Source of the DNA: Lodderomyces elongisporus
Lineage: Eukaryota > Ascomycota > Pichiomycetes > Serinales > Debaryomycetaceae
Direction: 5' to 3'
Assembly: GCF_030384665.1 (NCBI RefSeq)
Contig: NC_083679.1
Coordinates: 62,001 to 126,000, forward strand
DNA: 64,000 nucleotides
The first letter of the stretch is position 1. Each line of letters starts with the position of its first letter. Made by a program: the position numbers and the translations under genes. The notes beneath the pieces are model-generated. The model was not told the origin of the DNA. It was given only the letters and a program-made list of their open reading frames with translations, and ran no database searches. This document shows, in pieces, positions 10,311-20,856 of the stretch.

Positions 10311-10902
10311 TTTATGTATATGTATATGTATATGTATGTGAGTAAGTGAGTGAGTGTTTTGCTGATAGTGTGGATTGAAAGGTATTTCCCTAAATCTTAT
10401 TGAAGTTGAATAAACCAAGTGATTGATTCTTGATAGGCAGTTTTTTTTTTCCCATTGATTGATTAGGAATGCTCAGAAGTTCAAGTAAGCGAGAATTCGT
10501 GGGATCTGAATGGTGGATGGTAGCTAGATGTCATATATGTATATTTTTCACGTGACAATAAACACACTGCAACAATATATACACAAACATAGATAGGTAT
10601 ACAGATAGAAAGATAGCAATATACCTTATATACATATATACGTGTGTACAAACCTCCAAATAAAATACCAAAAATGATGCAAAAAAGAAAAAGTCTGGAA
10701 AATTAATTGCAAATCTTGCTGTATACTTTGAGTATATTTTACCTCTTGCACATTGTATCAGCTAGATAGTTAGCTCATCTACAGTCTGTTTAAAGTTCCT
10801 CTGTTCAATACATGCTAGTTATCAAAAATGATTGTGTACGTTACTCGTCGATTACTTTTCGTTATTATCATACAGTTTAAACATTAAATTACGATGTTCC
10901 AA
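10311..10902. other. Spacer: complex I gene promoter and GCN3 3' side
   Basis: This 592-bp spacer between two minus-strand genes has GTATAT-type repeats and one E-box. No further gene is seen. Confidence 0.5.
10548..10555. promoter_or_regulatory. TCACGTGA E-box upstream of the complex I gene
   Basis: A palindromic TCACGTGA about 240 bp upstream of the B8 subunit start. Cbf1 is known in Candida to bind CACGTG near respiratory genes, which fits this location. The site is seen; the factor is inferred. Confidence 0.45.
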
Positions 10903-11892
10903 TTAGTCGTACCAGATTTTGATCAACTCTTCACTGACTGCTGACGGCGTCAACACTCCCAAGTCGGTTACCAATGCCGTGATGTATTCATGTGGTGTAA
11001 AATCCACAAAATGTTTGTTCTCAGTCAATTGTTCACTATGCTTTTTGAAATACTCGCCAAACTCATGTTCCTGTTCTCCCAAAGTGGCAATATAGTTCAT
11101 GTTTGGCAAATCATTAGGCGCCAAGGGGAACAATCGAACGAATTTGTGGGACTCTGTTATCACATAAAACGGCTTATTGTTGACTTTTGCAAGACAGCCG
11201 ATTTGATATGTTCCAATGTGATTGATGATACCACCACTTTCAGCTACTCCCTCAGCACCGACAAAGATCTTATCCACCTTGTGCAATACATAACCAACAG
11301 CATTATCAACAATGACTTCGCACGGTATATCTGCTTCTTTCAACTTTTGCGCCATAATAAAACCATTCTCTGTGGGCCTCAGCTCCGTCACTAAAACTTT
11401 GAATCTTGTTAGCTGCTCCTGTTTGGCCTTGAGTAAAAGATTAAATACCACACGAGAATAACTATGAACAAGAATAATATCGTCATCCTTAATAAAGGAC
11501 ACACCAAACTCGGCCAGCTTATCACGGGAGATTTTAGCTCTTTGCACAAACAACTCTCCATTCTCTATAAGGTTCTTGGAAAACGATTCCCAGTCACTGT
11601 AGATATTTGTATTTCTCAAAATAAATCGCATGAACAAGTCACATCCGGCAGATAATGAAATGTTATTTGGGATGGATGATTTAAGGATTTCGATATTCTT
11701 TGAGACTAAATTGATCAATTCTGATGATGTTGAGGGCAGCTTGAAACGCAACATGGTGACTAATGACTCAATTGCTGCAATGGGCATCGTCATATCCTTA
11801 TCCTCCTCTAAAAACTTGAGGTACGTTCCAGTAATGTCAAATGATTCTCCCAAAGAGGGTAATTTGATATTGTTGGGATGCTCCGTGGCCAT
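10903..11892 (-). CDS. GCN3: eIF2B alpha subunit, translation initiation factor
   Basis: This is the regulatory alpha subunit of eIF2B, the guanine exchange factor of eIF2. It senses eIF2 phosphorylated by Gcn2 and so couples stress to reduced initiation. The 329-residue protein has an N-terminal helical half (about 1-140) and a C-terminal Rossmann-like half with the family signature: FKVLVTELRPTENGF, IPCEVIVDNAVGYVL, KIFVGAEGVAESGGIINHIGT and KPFYVITESHKFVR. It ends at EELIKIWYD. The length is slightly above the yeast protein's (about 305). The gene shares a 448-bp divergent promoter with RPC37. The kinase that acts upstream of it, GCN2, is about 44 kb away in this window. Confidence 0.95.
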   Translation of the reverse strand: MATEHPNNIKLPSLGESFDITGTYLKFLEEDKDMTMPIAAIESLVTMLRFKLPSTSSELINLVSKNIEILKSSIPNNISLSAGCDLFMRFILRNTNIYSDWESFSKNLIENGELFVQRAKISRDKLAEFGVSFIKDDDIILVHSYSRVVFNLLLKAKQEQLTRFKVLVTELRPTENGFIMAQKLKEADIPCEVIVDNAVGYVLHKVDKIFVGAEGVAESGGIINHIGTYQIGCLAKVNNKPFYVITESHKFVRLFPLAPNDLPNMNYIATLGEQEHEFGEYFKKHSEQLTENKHFVDFTPHEYITALVTDLGVLTPSAVSEELIKIWYD

Positions 11893-12340
11893 ATTTAGAT
11901 TTATTTCTCAAATGTAAACGGGGTAGGTAGTAAAAAAAAAACAGGAGAACAGCGTGTAGTAGGATAAAAGTAAAGCTAAAAAAAAAACTTAATAAGAATT
12001 TGTAGGGAAGTCGTAATAGATTGGGTTCCATTTTCATCGCGAAGTTGCAATTTTGGGATCTTTAATTTTTTAGGAGAAAAAAATTGAGAAAATTTAATAA
12101 TTTGAAAATAAAAAATAAATAAAAAATAAATAAAAAAAATTAACTGGAAAGCCTTGGTGATGATCATCTTTGAGACATTTGATCTATACTTTGTATATCT
12201 ACTTTTTCTTTTTTTAAACGTTTTCATTACATAAACTACTATTTTGATTAGTAAATTCTTGATTCAAACTCTATAGCACTTACCACACTTTTCACATTAA
12301 CTAAGTTTGCAAAGCTCACCATATTTATCTTCAAACAAGA
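11893..12340. promoter_or_regulatory. GCN3-RPC37 divergent promoter
   Basis: This 448-bp divergent spacer has long A/T runs (TAAATAAAAAA at about 12105-12140), probably nucleosome-depleting. The one TGAGTCA nearby (12342-12348) overlaps the RPC37 start codon, so it is not counted as a Gcn4 site. Confidence 0.45.
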
Positions 12341-12579
12341 ATGAGTCAGTTATTTGTAGATGAAGACGAAGAAGAGAGGTATAAACCATCTACAACAACC
12401 ATCAAAGAGGAGAAAGAGGATGAAGACATGATGCGTCCTGAAGAGCAGAGACAAGAAGGTGTTGCGAAAACTTCATTATCAGCTACTGCATCTGAAAGTA
12501 TACCAAAGCAATCACTGCAAGCAAAACATGACAATAGCCGAAACCATGATGACGAGAATAATGAGTTTCAACAACAACT

Positions 12580-12613
<34 letters not shown>

Positions 12614-13348
12614 GCAGACCAAGAAGCAGATCAGGGAGAAGAGGATGATGATCCAATTATTGAGTCTATACCTTTAGTCATGAACCAAGTGCCACAGAAA
12701 ACTCTACAATCAGTACATCTCCTACAATTCCCAGGACGACCCAAAACAAGATCATTGGTTAGAGAAGACTTGGTGCGAGCGTCAATCAAACCGGAATCCC
12801 AGTACCTTGACCTTAAAGTTCCACTAGACCCAACCAAGTTCTTTGACTTGAAAAAAGTCGAGGATTGGGGTGAGAGCATCGAATTCCATTCACTTTCTGG
12901 AGTATTGGATCCTACCGAATCTGGACTTTATGCAGGAAGAATTATCAATGATGCAAGTACTGGTACTAGAAAGATTGTGTTAATTCCAGTAGATTCAACA
13001 GTTCAACTTCGTACGAGTTTCAAATACATTGATGATTTGGATAAGCGAGACTTGCAAACCAAGCGAGCTCAGCATCAACAAGAAAGTGGCGAGCAAAAGA
13101 GTTTCCAAATCTTGCAGTCTGCAGCTAAACACTCAGCACTGAACCAAGATTCACATAGTCATATATTGGGTGATGCTGTTAAATCTGAAAAGCAATTGGA
13201 GGACGAAGAATGGCAGCATTTAACATGGAAATCAATTAAGGAAGCTGAGTTAGAAACACTCAGACAGAGATTGAGAGATGATGCAGATGGGATTATGTTA
13301 ACTACAGTTACTTCAAAAGAAGAATTTATAGATCAATCTATTCAATAG
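12341..13348 (+). CDS. RPC37: RNA polymerase III subunit C37
   Basis: Rpc37 pairs with Rpc53 in the TFIIF-like subcomplex of RNA polymerase III and works in termination and re-initiation. The 335-residue protein has an acidic, low-complexity N-terminus with a polyglutamine run (about residues 77-91). The conserved region begins DDPIIESIPLVMN at about 104. It continues with LLQFPGRP, YLDLKVPLDPTKFFD and GLYAGRIINDASTG, typical of the RPC5/Sin domain. The yeast protein is about 282 residues, so most of the extra length is the N-terminal insert. The start is the ATG at 12341. Confidence 0.9.
12569..12612 (+). repeat. CAA trinucleotide repeat coding polyglutamine
   Basis: An almost pure CAA run inside RPC37, broken by one CTA near its start. 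Length polymorphism would change the Gln tract without shifting frame. Confidence 0.9.
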
Positions 13349-13612
13349 AGTCATAAAGAAATGTTTTTCTTTCTTTTTAAATTTTTTTTTTCTTTCCTTT
13401 ATCGAATCATGATTCATTCTTTTCTTTCTTACGTTACATTTATCTATATGGGATTAAAGGGGAAGAAAATAAGGAATTAAGGAAACAAAGAAGTAAACAA
13501 AGAAGTAAACAAGTGCCCAGGTAAACAAGTGACTACGAAAGCAAACGCAGAGAAAGAAAAGAAGAAAAAAAAGGGTGACGGAATAAAACAACACTAATTA
13601 TTTCCTATCAAT

Positions 13613-16081
13613 TTAATAGTTAAATTCGCTACTTGCAGAATTGACTGCCATTTTGGCCATTCTCAACATCTTCTTTCGTGGATCCTCTTTTTTCAATTTT
13701 GATCTTGCAGACTCTCCATGGCTCGTCTCATTATTCTTTCCTGCACTCTTGCCCAAACTTTTTGGCGTTTCTCTTAAACCAAAACTTTTCGCCAAATGGC
13801 CCAAATGCAATGTCTTAACATTGAAAAAATTCCGCTCAGTTGACAAATGCGTTGCATACGCTCTAATATGTGATGTAAATGCCTGACTAGCTTTTGCTAA
13901 AGCTGTGGAGTCTTCTAGTAACCACCGTTCAACTTCAAGATGCCATGTAGTAGCATGGACATCCCAATTGCCCAACTTGTTATGCTTATTTCTTTTACTA
14001 CCAGAACCAGCTCCGTCGTCTTCTGCAAAAGCCTGCTGAAGTGGTTTTTCATAGTTAACGAGCCTAAGATTCTCTGCACGTGGATGAACTACTTTTAACT
14101 TGGCATCAATGTATCCTTCTTCCAAACCGGGAGTCAAGAATAGCGTCGCATTACCTTGAGCACCAACTCTAGCGGATCTACCAATTCTATGCAAATGGTC
14201 ATCAATTGTGAATGGAGCATCGTATTCAATAACATTTGAGATATTGGGCAAATCCAATCCTCTTGATGCAACATCGGTACAAAAGAGAACCTTGTGTGGA
14301 AATTTTGGATCATCCTTTATAAAATTTTGAAGGATATTGGTTCTTGTTTGCTGAGGCAATGAGCCATGCAATTTGTAAATTATAGTATTGTCATTAACAA
14401 GAGGAGCAGTCACTTCACTTAGGTCAACCTCTGCACCTTCTTCGGCAACATCTTCCGGATCCACAAGTACTCTTCTTGATTCCCCTGATTCCTCATCCTT
14501 CACTTTTTTAAAAGCTTTTCCATCTCTGGTAAAAACTTCAAAGTGGTAGTTCACCGAATCTGAACATGAAAAGAAAACAATACTTCTGGAAGATGTTGCT
14601 TCTTTTTTGATTTTTTTGGCAATGTTGACCAAATTCGCTTCCAATGAAACAAGTCTCAATTTAGGTGGAACAACAACCACATTTTGTATCAATTGCTCAG
14701 GTGCAAAAGACTCGTGTTCATGTTGTCCATTGTTGGCACTACCCGCTTGCCCACTTTGATTATGGTCTTCCCCATCATCAAAAAGAATAGTTCCCTCCAC
14801 TTCTCGATCTACTGAAATCATCTCTGGATTATCCAAAATAATGCTTCCCAATTTTTTGACGTTGTTCTGCAACGTGGCAGAGCACAACATATTAATTCTC
14901 CTTGTAGGCAAACCTTGCCATTTTTCGCTAGTTTCTCTAATCAGTGATCTTTCCTCAATAATCTGCGTGATCCTAGTGATTGTTTCCTCAAACCCCAATT
15001 CGACCAACTTGTCACCTTCGTCAAGCACCAAATACCTGATTTGGCTAATATCGAGTGATTTTGTATTCTCCAAATGATCCTTTAAACGACCAGGCGTTCC
15101 AACCAAAATATTAACTCCTTTACGTAACCTAGCTTTTTCGCTTTTTTTCTTTTCTCCACCAATAACAATACCAGGAACAATAAACGGGCAACATCGATTG
15201 AGATTCTCCAACACGGAATAAATTTGATTAGCCAATTCTCTTGTTGGTGCAAGTATCATTGCAAATACCCCGGATTCTCTTCCAATCCGATGTTTCTCCT
15301 CCACCATGAGCTTGTGGAATATTGGTAATGTAAACGCCATTGTCTTACCTGACCCCGTTTGTGCTTTAACAAATACATCACGCTGAGTCGTAAGAAGTTC
15401 AGGAATGACTTGCTTCTGGATTTGTGTAGGATACTTGTATCGTAAATATTCTGTTAAATGTTTTACTAACTTATCATTGAGTCCAAGCCCATTGAATGTG
15501 GCCGCGCCTTTCACTGGAGCATTTGATGGTGCATATGTTTTATCACTTTTTTTAGATGCAGCCTCACCAGTATTATCTTCTTCGTTGCCATTTGGTACCG
15601 GGGCAGCTGACTGATTATTTGTAAACAATGATGACACATATGAGTCCTCTTTTCCGCCTTTACCATTTTTACCACCTTTACCACTTTTGCCCATTTGACC
15701 GCTTTGATCTCTTTTGTCTGCACTGCTTCCAATGCCAACTCCTCTATCCACTCGTGGTTTCTTGTATTGACCTTGAGACTCGTTTGAGCCATCATTTAGA
15801 TGTGTTCTCGGTTTTCTATCCTTTGGTTCTCCTCTCGGCAGGTCAAATCTTCGTTTCTGTGCTCTTTCTTGGTCTATCGGTATACTATTCGTCCCCTTTG
15901 GTTTCGGTTTTGGCTTTTCTCTTCCTTGAAGTGATAATTGTAACTTTCTCCGGTCTTTCCATCGTCCACCACTAACTTTAACATGTCCTCCTTGGGGTAT
16001 GGAAGCTGTAGAAGTGGTAGAATAAGAGACAGGCTCGGGCACTGCAAAGTTCAACATCAAACCATCATCATCATCACTCAT
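13613..16081 (-). CDS. DBP7: ATP-dependent RNA helicase Dbp7
   Basis: This is a nucleolar DEAD-box helicase needed for assembly of the 60S ribosomal subunit. In the 822-residue protein a basic, Gly/Lys-rich N-terminus (1-190) precedes the helicase core. Motif I is AQTGSGKT at about 240-247, Ia is PTRELA at about 279, Ib is GTPGRLKDH at about 328, motif II is DEGD at about 354-357 (the Dbp7 variant of DEAD), motif III is SAT, and motif VI is [14 protein letters not shown]. An insertion with acidic and Gln/Asn stretches lies between the two RecA lobes. The C-terminus is basic. The yeast protein is about 742 residues. Confidence 0.94.
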   Translation of the reverse strand: MSDDDDGLMLNFAVPEPVSYSTTSTASIPQGGHVKVSGGRWKDRRKLQLSLQGREKPKPKPKGTNSIPIDQERAQKRRFDLPRGEPKDRKPRTHLNDGSNESQGQYKKPRVDRGVGIGSSADKRDQSGQMGKSGKGGKNGKGGKEDSYVSSLFTNNQSAAPVPNGNEEDNTGEAASKKSDKTYAPSNAPVKGAATFNGLGLNDKLVKHLTEYLRYKYPTQIQKQVIPELLTTQRDVFVKAQTGSGKTMAFTLPIFHKLMVEEKHRIGRESGVFAMILAPTRELANQIYSVLENLNRCCPFIVPGIVIGGEKKKSEKARLRKGVNILVGTPGRLKDHLENTKSLDISQIRYLVLDEGDKLVELGFEETITRITQIIEERSLIRETSEKWQGLPTRRINMLCSATLQNNVKKLGSIILDNPEMISVDREVEGTILFDDGEDHNQSGQAGSANNGQHEHESFAPEQLIQNVVVVPPKLRLVSLEANLVNIAKKIKKEATSSRSIVFFSCSDSVNYHFEVFTRDGKAFKKVKDEESGESRRVLVDPEDVAEEGAEVDLSEVTAPLVNDNTIIYKLHGSLPQQTRTNILQNFIKDDPKFPHKVLFCTDVASRGLDLPNISNVIEYDAPFTIDDHLHRIGRSARVGAQGNATLFLTPGLEEGYIDAKLKVVHPRAENLRLVNYEKPLQQAFAEDDGAGSGSKRNKHNKLGNWDVHATTWHLEVERWLLEDSTALAKASQAFTSHIRAYATHLSTERNFFNVKTLHLGHLAKSFGLRETPKSLGKSAGKNNETSHGESARSKLKKEDPRKKMLRMAKMAVNSASSEFNY

Positions 16082-16533
16082 TTTATGTTGTAATTTTGTA
16101 GTTTATTTGTATTAGATAAAGTATGATTTAAGAGAAATAGATTGATTTCGGATCCCTCTTTTCTTCTATATTTCGAGTTTATGGAGATGCGTCTAAACTC
16201 ATCTCGTACAAAATTTACTAAAAGAAAAAAAGAAAAACAAGAAAGAGGTGTTTTTGTGGTAGATAGTGTTTGAAAAAAAGTTCATTATCAACGCACAATC
16301 TATAACTATTCTACCCGAAACCCAAATTTCAGCAAAGCTTTATAAATTTATCATGGAAGCTATACAATTGATATTAAACATTACTCTAATGTCCATTTCC
16401 CTTTGCCAATATTTGCATTCTATTCTAATTTAGTAGTTATTTTAATATTTATTTTGCTCTGTGTTTCAGGTCTTCAGGTTTCTAAGCTATTTACCTTATC
16501 ATCAAATATTTCCATCTTTATATTTTTTTCCAT
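16082..16533. other. DBP7 promoter and DCS1 3' side
   Basis: This 452-bp spacer contains the PAC/RRPE-like pair listed separately. The rest is AT-rich, and no gene is seen. Confidence 0.5.
16197..16216 (-). promoter_or_regulatory. PAC/RRPE-like ribosome-biogenesis motifs upstream of DBP7
   Basis: On the minus strand a GAGATGAG (PAC-like, consensus GATGAG) sits next to AAATTTT (RRPE-like), about 120-135 bp upstream of the DBP7 ATG. Such pairs are known to mark ribosome-biogenesis genes in budding yeasts, and DBP7 belongs to that regulon. The matches are partial. Confidence 0.4.
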
Positions 16534-17574
16534 TTATTGGTTTTGGTGATGTGCTTCCCTATAACCTTCTACTTGCCACAATCCATGGTTCTCACCAAGA
16601 ACGTATCCAATGGTCTTTTTCTTGTAATATCCTGGATCCAATGTCAAGTTGTCGATGATATCATCAAGCAAGATCGCCTTGCCAATATTAGCCCCATCAC
16701 CTAAACCTGGGTGCTTCACAGTGACCACATGGATATGGAAGTGGTAATAACTAGGCTGATAGTGCACAAATATTCTCAATCCATCTACTGACAACTCATA
16801 CTTTTGCTTACATACATCAATGATCTTGTTTCGGATTCCTGCTAGCCAAGTCAAGTGATCTTCTCCTCGTAAGTCTCTTATTGAAGCAATGTCTTGTCTA
16901 TTCACAATACAACAAAGATACAAGTTCTCCATATTTATTCCGTCCCATTTCATATCGGGCAAAAGTACAAATCCTTGTGGGCTTTTGTCATGATAGATTA
17001 CGGTCTCGGCTTCTTTGCCATGGTACAAAATGTTATATACCCATTGTAACTTATCGCCTTTCATTGTCTCTATGTATGGAACAACATAATCCCTATACAT
17101 TTCGGGACTTTCTCTGATATAATGAACTTTTTGACCTGCATACTTACGAATATGGGTTTCGGTTGCAGGATAGATCAAATTCAACTTGGCCGCTGGTTGG
17201 TCCTTGAGATTCTGATATAAGATGGTTTTGGCCCATGTATAGATGTCATTACTATTAATGATTTCCGCATCTTCAACCACCTTGTCTAATCCATTTGTCA
17301 AGTTTTCAGCTATAAAGTGTGATTTTTCAATAATAACAATCGCTTGTTTCGAGCCTATAGAGCCCAAAAGAATAATTGTTTTGGTTTGTGTGTTTGAATT
17401 TAAAAGCTTTTCATATTGAAACTCGGATACTAGTTGTAATAGATTGTGTTGTTTTTCCTCGTTCTCATCTTTAGCAATTGCGGTAGGTTCCAACAAAGAG
17501 GAGGTTAGATGGTCATTGCCTGCTTGAGATGAGGTAGAGTTCTCGGTGATTGAACTGTTAGATTCTTGTTCCAT
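16534..17574 (-). CDS. DCS1: Scavenger mRNA decapping enzyme DcpS
   Basis: This HIT-superfamily pyrophosphatase hydrolyses the m7G cap left after 3'-5' mRNA decay. The 346-residue protein has an N-terminal domain-swapped half and a C-terminal catalytic half with the histidine triad in YYHFHIHVVTV at about residues 274-284. The RIFVHYQPSYYHF lead-in and the KHPGLGDGANIGKAILLDD stretch are characteristic. Length equals that of yeast Dcs1 (about 350). Yeast has a paralogue, DCS2; the single copy here is named after DCS1. Confidence 0.93.
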   Translation of the reverse strand: MEQESNSSITENSTSSQAGNDHLTSSLLEPTAIAKDENEEKQHNLLQLVSEFQYEKLLNSNTQTKTIILLGSIGSKQAIVIIEKSHFIAENLTNGLDKVVEDAEIINSNDIYTWAKTILYQNLKDQPAAKLNLIYPATETHIRKYAGQKVHYIRESPEMYRDYVVPYIETMKGDKLQWVYNILYHGKEAETVIYHDKSPQGFVLLPDMKWDGINMENLYLCCIVNRQDIASIRDLRGEDHLTWLAGIRNKIIDVCKQKYELSVDGLRIFVHYQPSYYHFHIHVVTVKHPGLGDGANIGKAILLDDIIDNLTLDPGYYKKKTIGYVLGENHGLWQVEGYREAHHQNQ

Positions 17575-17810
17575 ACTTGAATGACTAATATTGATGTACT
17601 TTTTAAAATGATGCGTTGATCGATGTGCGTAGATCTTTATAAGTACTTGATTCGTTTTTTACAATCTATTTTACTATTGTTACCCAGACCAATATCCAGA
17701 CCCCTTTATATACTTTTTTTTTCTTTCAATAGCAAAAGGATTAATCTCCAGTCTCCTATTTTTTTTTAACTACCTCATACAGTTAAAATCATAAAGTTCA
17801 TTCATTGTCT

Positions 17811-17910
17811 TTGTCTAATCTCTTCGTCAAGTCTTTTACACCTCGTTCAGCCCTTTAACTTCGTCTAATTTCTTAATCCTCGTCTAAATTTTAAAACCGA
17901 GTCTAACCTT
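17811..17910. repeat. Degenerate ~19-bp tandem array with CGTCTAA core
   Basis: Five or six imperfect units share (T)CGTCTAA or GTCTAA followed by a T-rich tail, spaced about 17-21 bp. The clearest copies are at 17811, 17860, 17880 and 17900. It lies about 240-340 bp upstream of DCS1. The origin is unknown, and it looks diverged. Confidence 0.5.
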
Positions 17911-18276
17911 GTACTTGGAATCAAAGTCCTATATTGTGATCTTAAATACTGATATGCCCGTTATAACCGTGATTACTTTGTAGTCATTTGGAATTTAACG
18001 GATCAGACGGTTTAGTAATAAATATTATATCGAGTGTTGACAAAGTCGTTTAAAAGACGACTGATTTGAAAAAATAGAAAAATACAGTTTTACTACAATA
18101 TTCTAATCGTATAAAATTCTATGTTATGTGGATTGTACTCAAATTTTTTAGGAGTTTTTTTCCATAACAAAAGTGGTCATGGATAAAGCGTGAAGTCTGG
18201 TGTTGTGTATAATTCTAGTTTTGCATCTACTTCATAACTAAGTAAACCTCTGGCCTCTACAGATGATGAGACAAAG

Positions 18277-18284
18277 CACGTGTT
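18277..18284. promoter_or_regulatory. CACGTG E-box
   Basis: GCACGTGT contains a CACGTG core in the DCS1/MDM12 spacer, about 700 bp upstream of DCS1. Function not established. Confidence 0.3.
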
Positions 18285-18544
18285 CCTCATTATTTTGGTC
18301 TATCCGTACCTTTTCGTATTAAACGAAAGCTGTATGACCAAAAGGTATTCACAAGCTGCAAAAAAAGAAAAGAAATTGGAAAGGTTTTGATAATAATTGG
18401 AAATAAAAGATGTATTGCACAATTATTTTTCAACTATGGTGCGCTAAAAATTAGATTATATCCAGTGTATGTACAAGGATGTGAATACCATTATTCAGAG
18501 GCGGCGCTCCCCCCCTCCCCCTCCCGCTCCACGATTTGGTTTCC

Positions 18545-20131
18545 TCAATCTTCCTTTTTGTCGTGATCACGTACATCTACATCTCCTGTGTCTCTCATAC
18601 GACCCCGGCCCTCATTATCTTCATCATCATCATCTTCTTCTTCTTCTTCTTCTTCTTCTTCTTCTTCTTCATCATCATTCTCGGCCATATCAACGCAGAT
18701 CCAGCTGGGCCATGCAATTTCATCCCTCAATATCGCCCTCAATTGTTCCATCAAGAACTTTTCAACTTTTCCAACATTTCTCAATATATTATTCTCCACT
18801 TCTCCAATTTCACTTTCAATTTTGATTTTCTTGATAATATCAATTCTTTCCTTATTGTTTGGATCGCTGAAATAGTAATCAACAATATTCCCACCACTAT
18901 TACCTCCACCGCTAGTTGTACCAGTAACATTCGGTGTTGATGCGTTTGACGAGGCTCCACTAAACCCATCAGCTTCATCATTCACATCACATAAAAAGCT
19001 TACATACACTGCGTGTTTGAGATAAGCAATCGTAGCAATTGTATGAATCACTAGATCTGTTACGTGTAGCTTTATAGGAAGCGAAATAAAATTAGGTGAT
19101 GGATAGTTTACCAACAACGTTACAAGCAAATCAATATAAAGGTTCCCCTTGTAATTGATTTCCAAAATTAATTGCACATCATCACTTGCTTTGTTTTTTG
19201 CGTTTTGCTTGTCGCTTCCTTGCTCTTCTTCATGTTCATGTTTATGTTTCTGTCCTTTTTCATTTGCTTTTCCTGTTTGTTTCCCCTGCTGTTGGTCACC
19301 GGATACGGATTCTTCTTTAGTCTTTATTTTCGGAATCACTCGTGATGAAAAGTTGTTTTGGTCAAATATATCTTTCAGTGTACCTACCCCGTTTGCGGCG
19401 GTTGTTCCTGCAGCAATTGATGTTGCTGTTGTATTTTTTGCTGCATTGCTTCCCTGGTTTAATACGCTGGTTACTCCGTATGGATTCAATATCGATTGAA
19501 AAGGTTCTTTGGGTTTGGACAAGGTCTGCTGCGTAACTTCACCACGTGGACTTATCAATGGCGGTCGCTGTGGAGATGTTCGCTTAGGCGTAGATGCGCT
19601 AGCTAACAATTCAACCAGACTTAGACCCTCGGTAATGTTTGATAACCGATCTTCATCATATTGGCTGCTCTCTTCATTTTCCTCATCTTCGCCATGATCA
19701 TGAAGACCATCATTCTCGTCATCGTCGTAATCGTCAGAATCATTGTCGTAGTCATCGTCAATATCATCTTCATCGCCATAGTCATGATCATTTATATTAT
19801 CAGCTTCGTGAGTGGCACCCGCTTTGTTTGGTATAATATTGACTGCTTGTCGACCCTTTAGCTTGGTAGATTTGTCTTTTAATACTTCCTCATCATTGTT
19901 TCCATCACCATTACCGTCATCTGGATTGGCGTAAAACTCTTCAAAAGGGTCGCCTATATGTCGAATTGTAATTTCCGGTGGAATAGTACCTAGTTTGAAA
20001 TCCACGACCTCCAAGTTGGAGATGTAAGAAGGTAATTGCAAGGATTGGAATTGCTCATGCAAAAAGTTTTTTATCGAATCATTTATCTGGTTGTCAGTGG
20101 TGAGTTTTTCCCAGTTGATATCAAATGACAT
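18545..20131 (-). CDS. MDM12: ERMES complex subunit Mdm12
   Basis: Mdm12 is the cytosolic SMP-domain lipid-binding protein that bridges Mmm1 (ER) and Mdm34 (mitochondrial outer membrane) in the ERMES tether. The N-terminus MSFDINWEKLTTDNQIND and the following ISNLEVVDFKLGTIPPEITI are the family signature. The second half of the SMP domain is seen in VQLILEINYKGNLYIDL, SPNFISLPIKLHVTDLVIHTI and NVGKVEKFLMEQLRAILRDEIAWP. It has 528 residues against about 271 in Saccharomyces. The extra length comes from an acidic Asp/Tyr-rich insert (about 110-160), a Ser/Gly/Thr-rich linker and a C-terminal poly-Glu/Asp tail encoded by a trinucleotide repeat. Confidence 0.93.
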   Translation of the reverse strand: MSFDINWEKLTTDNQINDSIKNFLHEQFQSLQLPSYISNLEVVDFKLGTIPPEITIRHIGDPFEEFYANPDDGNGDGNNDEEVLKDKSTKLKGRQAVNIIPNKAGATHEADNINDHDYGDEDDIDDDYDNDSDDYDDDENDGLHDHGEDEENEESSQYDEDRLSNITEGLSLVELLASASTPKRTSPQRPPLISPRGEVTQQTLSKPKEPFQSILNPYGVTSVLNQGSNAAKNTTATSIAAGTTAANGVGTLKDIFDQNNFSSRVIPKIKTKEESVSGDQQQGKQTGKANEKGQKHKHEHEEEQGSDKQNAKNKASDDVQLILEINYKGNLYIDLLVTLLVNYPSPNFISLPIKLHVTDLVIHTIATIAYLKHAVYVSFLCDVNDEADGFSGASSNASTPNVTGTTSGGGNSGGNIVDYYFSDPNNKERIDIIKKIKIESEIGEVENNILRNVGKVEKFLMEQLRAILRDEIAWPSWICVDMAENDDEEEEEEEEEEEEDDDDEDNEGRGRMRDTGDVDVRDHDKKED

Positions 20132-20856
20132 GTGCTAGTACCGATTGTCAAAATGACTATTTATTATTAGTCACTCGAGTTATGTAGTTTGGTTTAGATT
20201 GGATAAACTAATTAACATATCAGTCTGATTAGAATATGAAGTGATCTCAGCCAGGTTTATAATGGGAAGTATAGGTGCTACCAAGTTACTTTTATGTTTG
20301 GAGGGAGTTTGGTATAAAATACTAACACATAAATTAGCCTCTCTATTCTAATTTTTTATAGTTCTTTTTCTTTCTTTTTTTTTTTTTTCATACATTAAAT
20401 TAATTTCGCACTAAATTGCTGCGAAATGATAAACAAACATATTTATTTATATTTAAAATTTGATACCTTTAACTTACAATAACATGATACAATATTGATT
20501 TCTTACACAACATATGGCATATATTATTTGCATCAAACTTTACCGTATTTAGTTTGTGGTTCAGTAACTTTAACAACTAATCAGAATTTCATTCATTATT
20601 ACAAATGTTGTATCGTTAGTTATTGATATTAAGCATGTAAAATAACTTAACTAATAAACATTCACGAAACAGATAAACAAAGGCAAAGAGCTTAATATCA
20701 ACACGAGAATAAAACAGTCTACAAAATCGAACATGGTTTGAGTTAAAGAGACAAAAAAAAAACAAATATAGAATCATCTTTCCGTTTTCTTTACTTTCTT
20801 TTTTGAATTTTGTCTTTCCTCACTTTAATTATATGTCAATTCAGGACTCATCCACC
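20132..20856. other. AT-rich spacer, no gene seen
   Basis: 725 bp between two minus-strand genes, rich in A/T runs. It holds the MDM12 promoter and the 3' region of the CofD-like gene. Confidence 0.5.

Larger units (their letters stand above)
17575..18544. other. DCS1 promoter and MDM12 3' side
   Basis: This 970-bp spacer between two minus-strand genes contains a degenerate tandem array (17811-17910) and an E-box at 18277, both listed separately. It has no coding frame of interest. Confidence 0.5.

Noticed and set aside
12342..12348. TGAGTCA Gcn4-type site
   Set aside because: It overlaps the RPC37 start codon (ATG AGT CAG), so it is coding rather than promoter sequence.
18469..18940. Plus-strand frames opposite the C-terminus of MDM12
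   Set aside because: Shadows of the poly-Glu/Asp repeat on the opposite strand.
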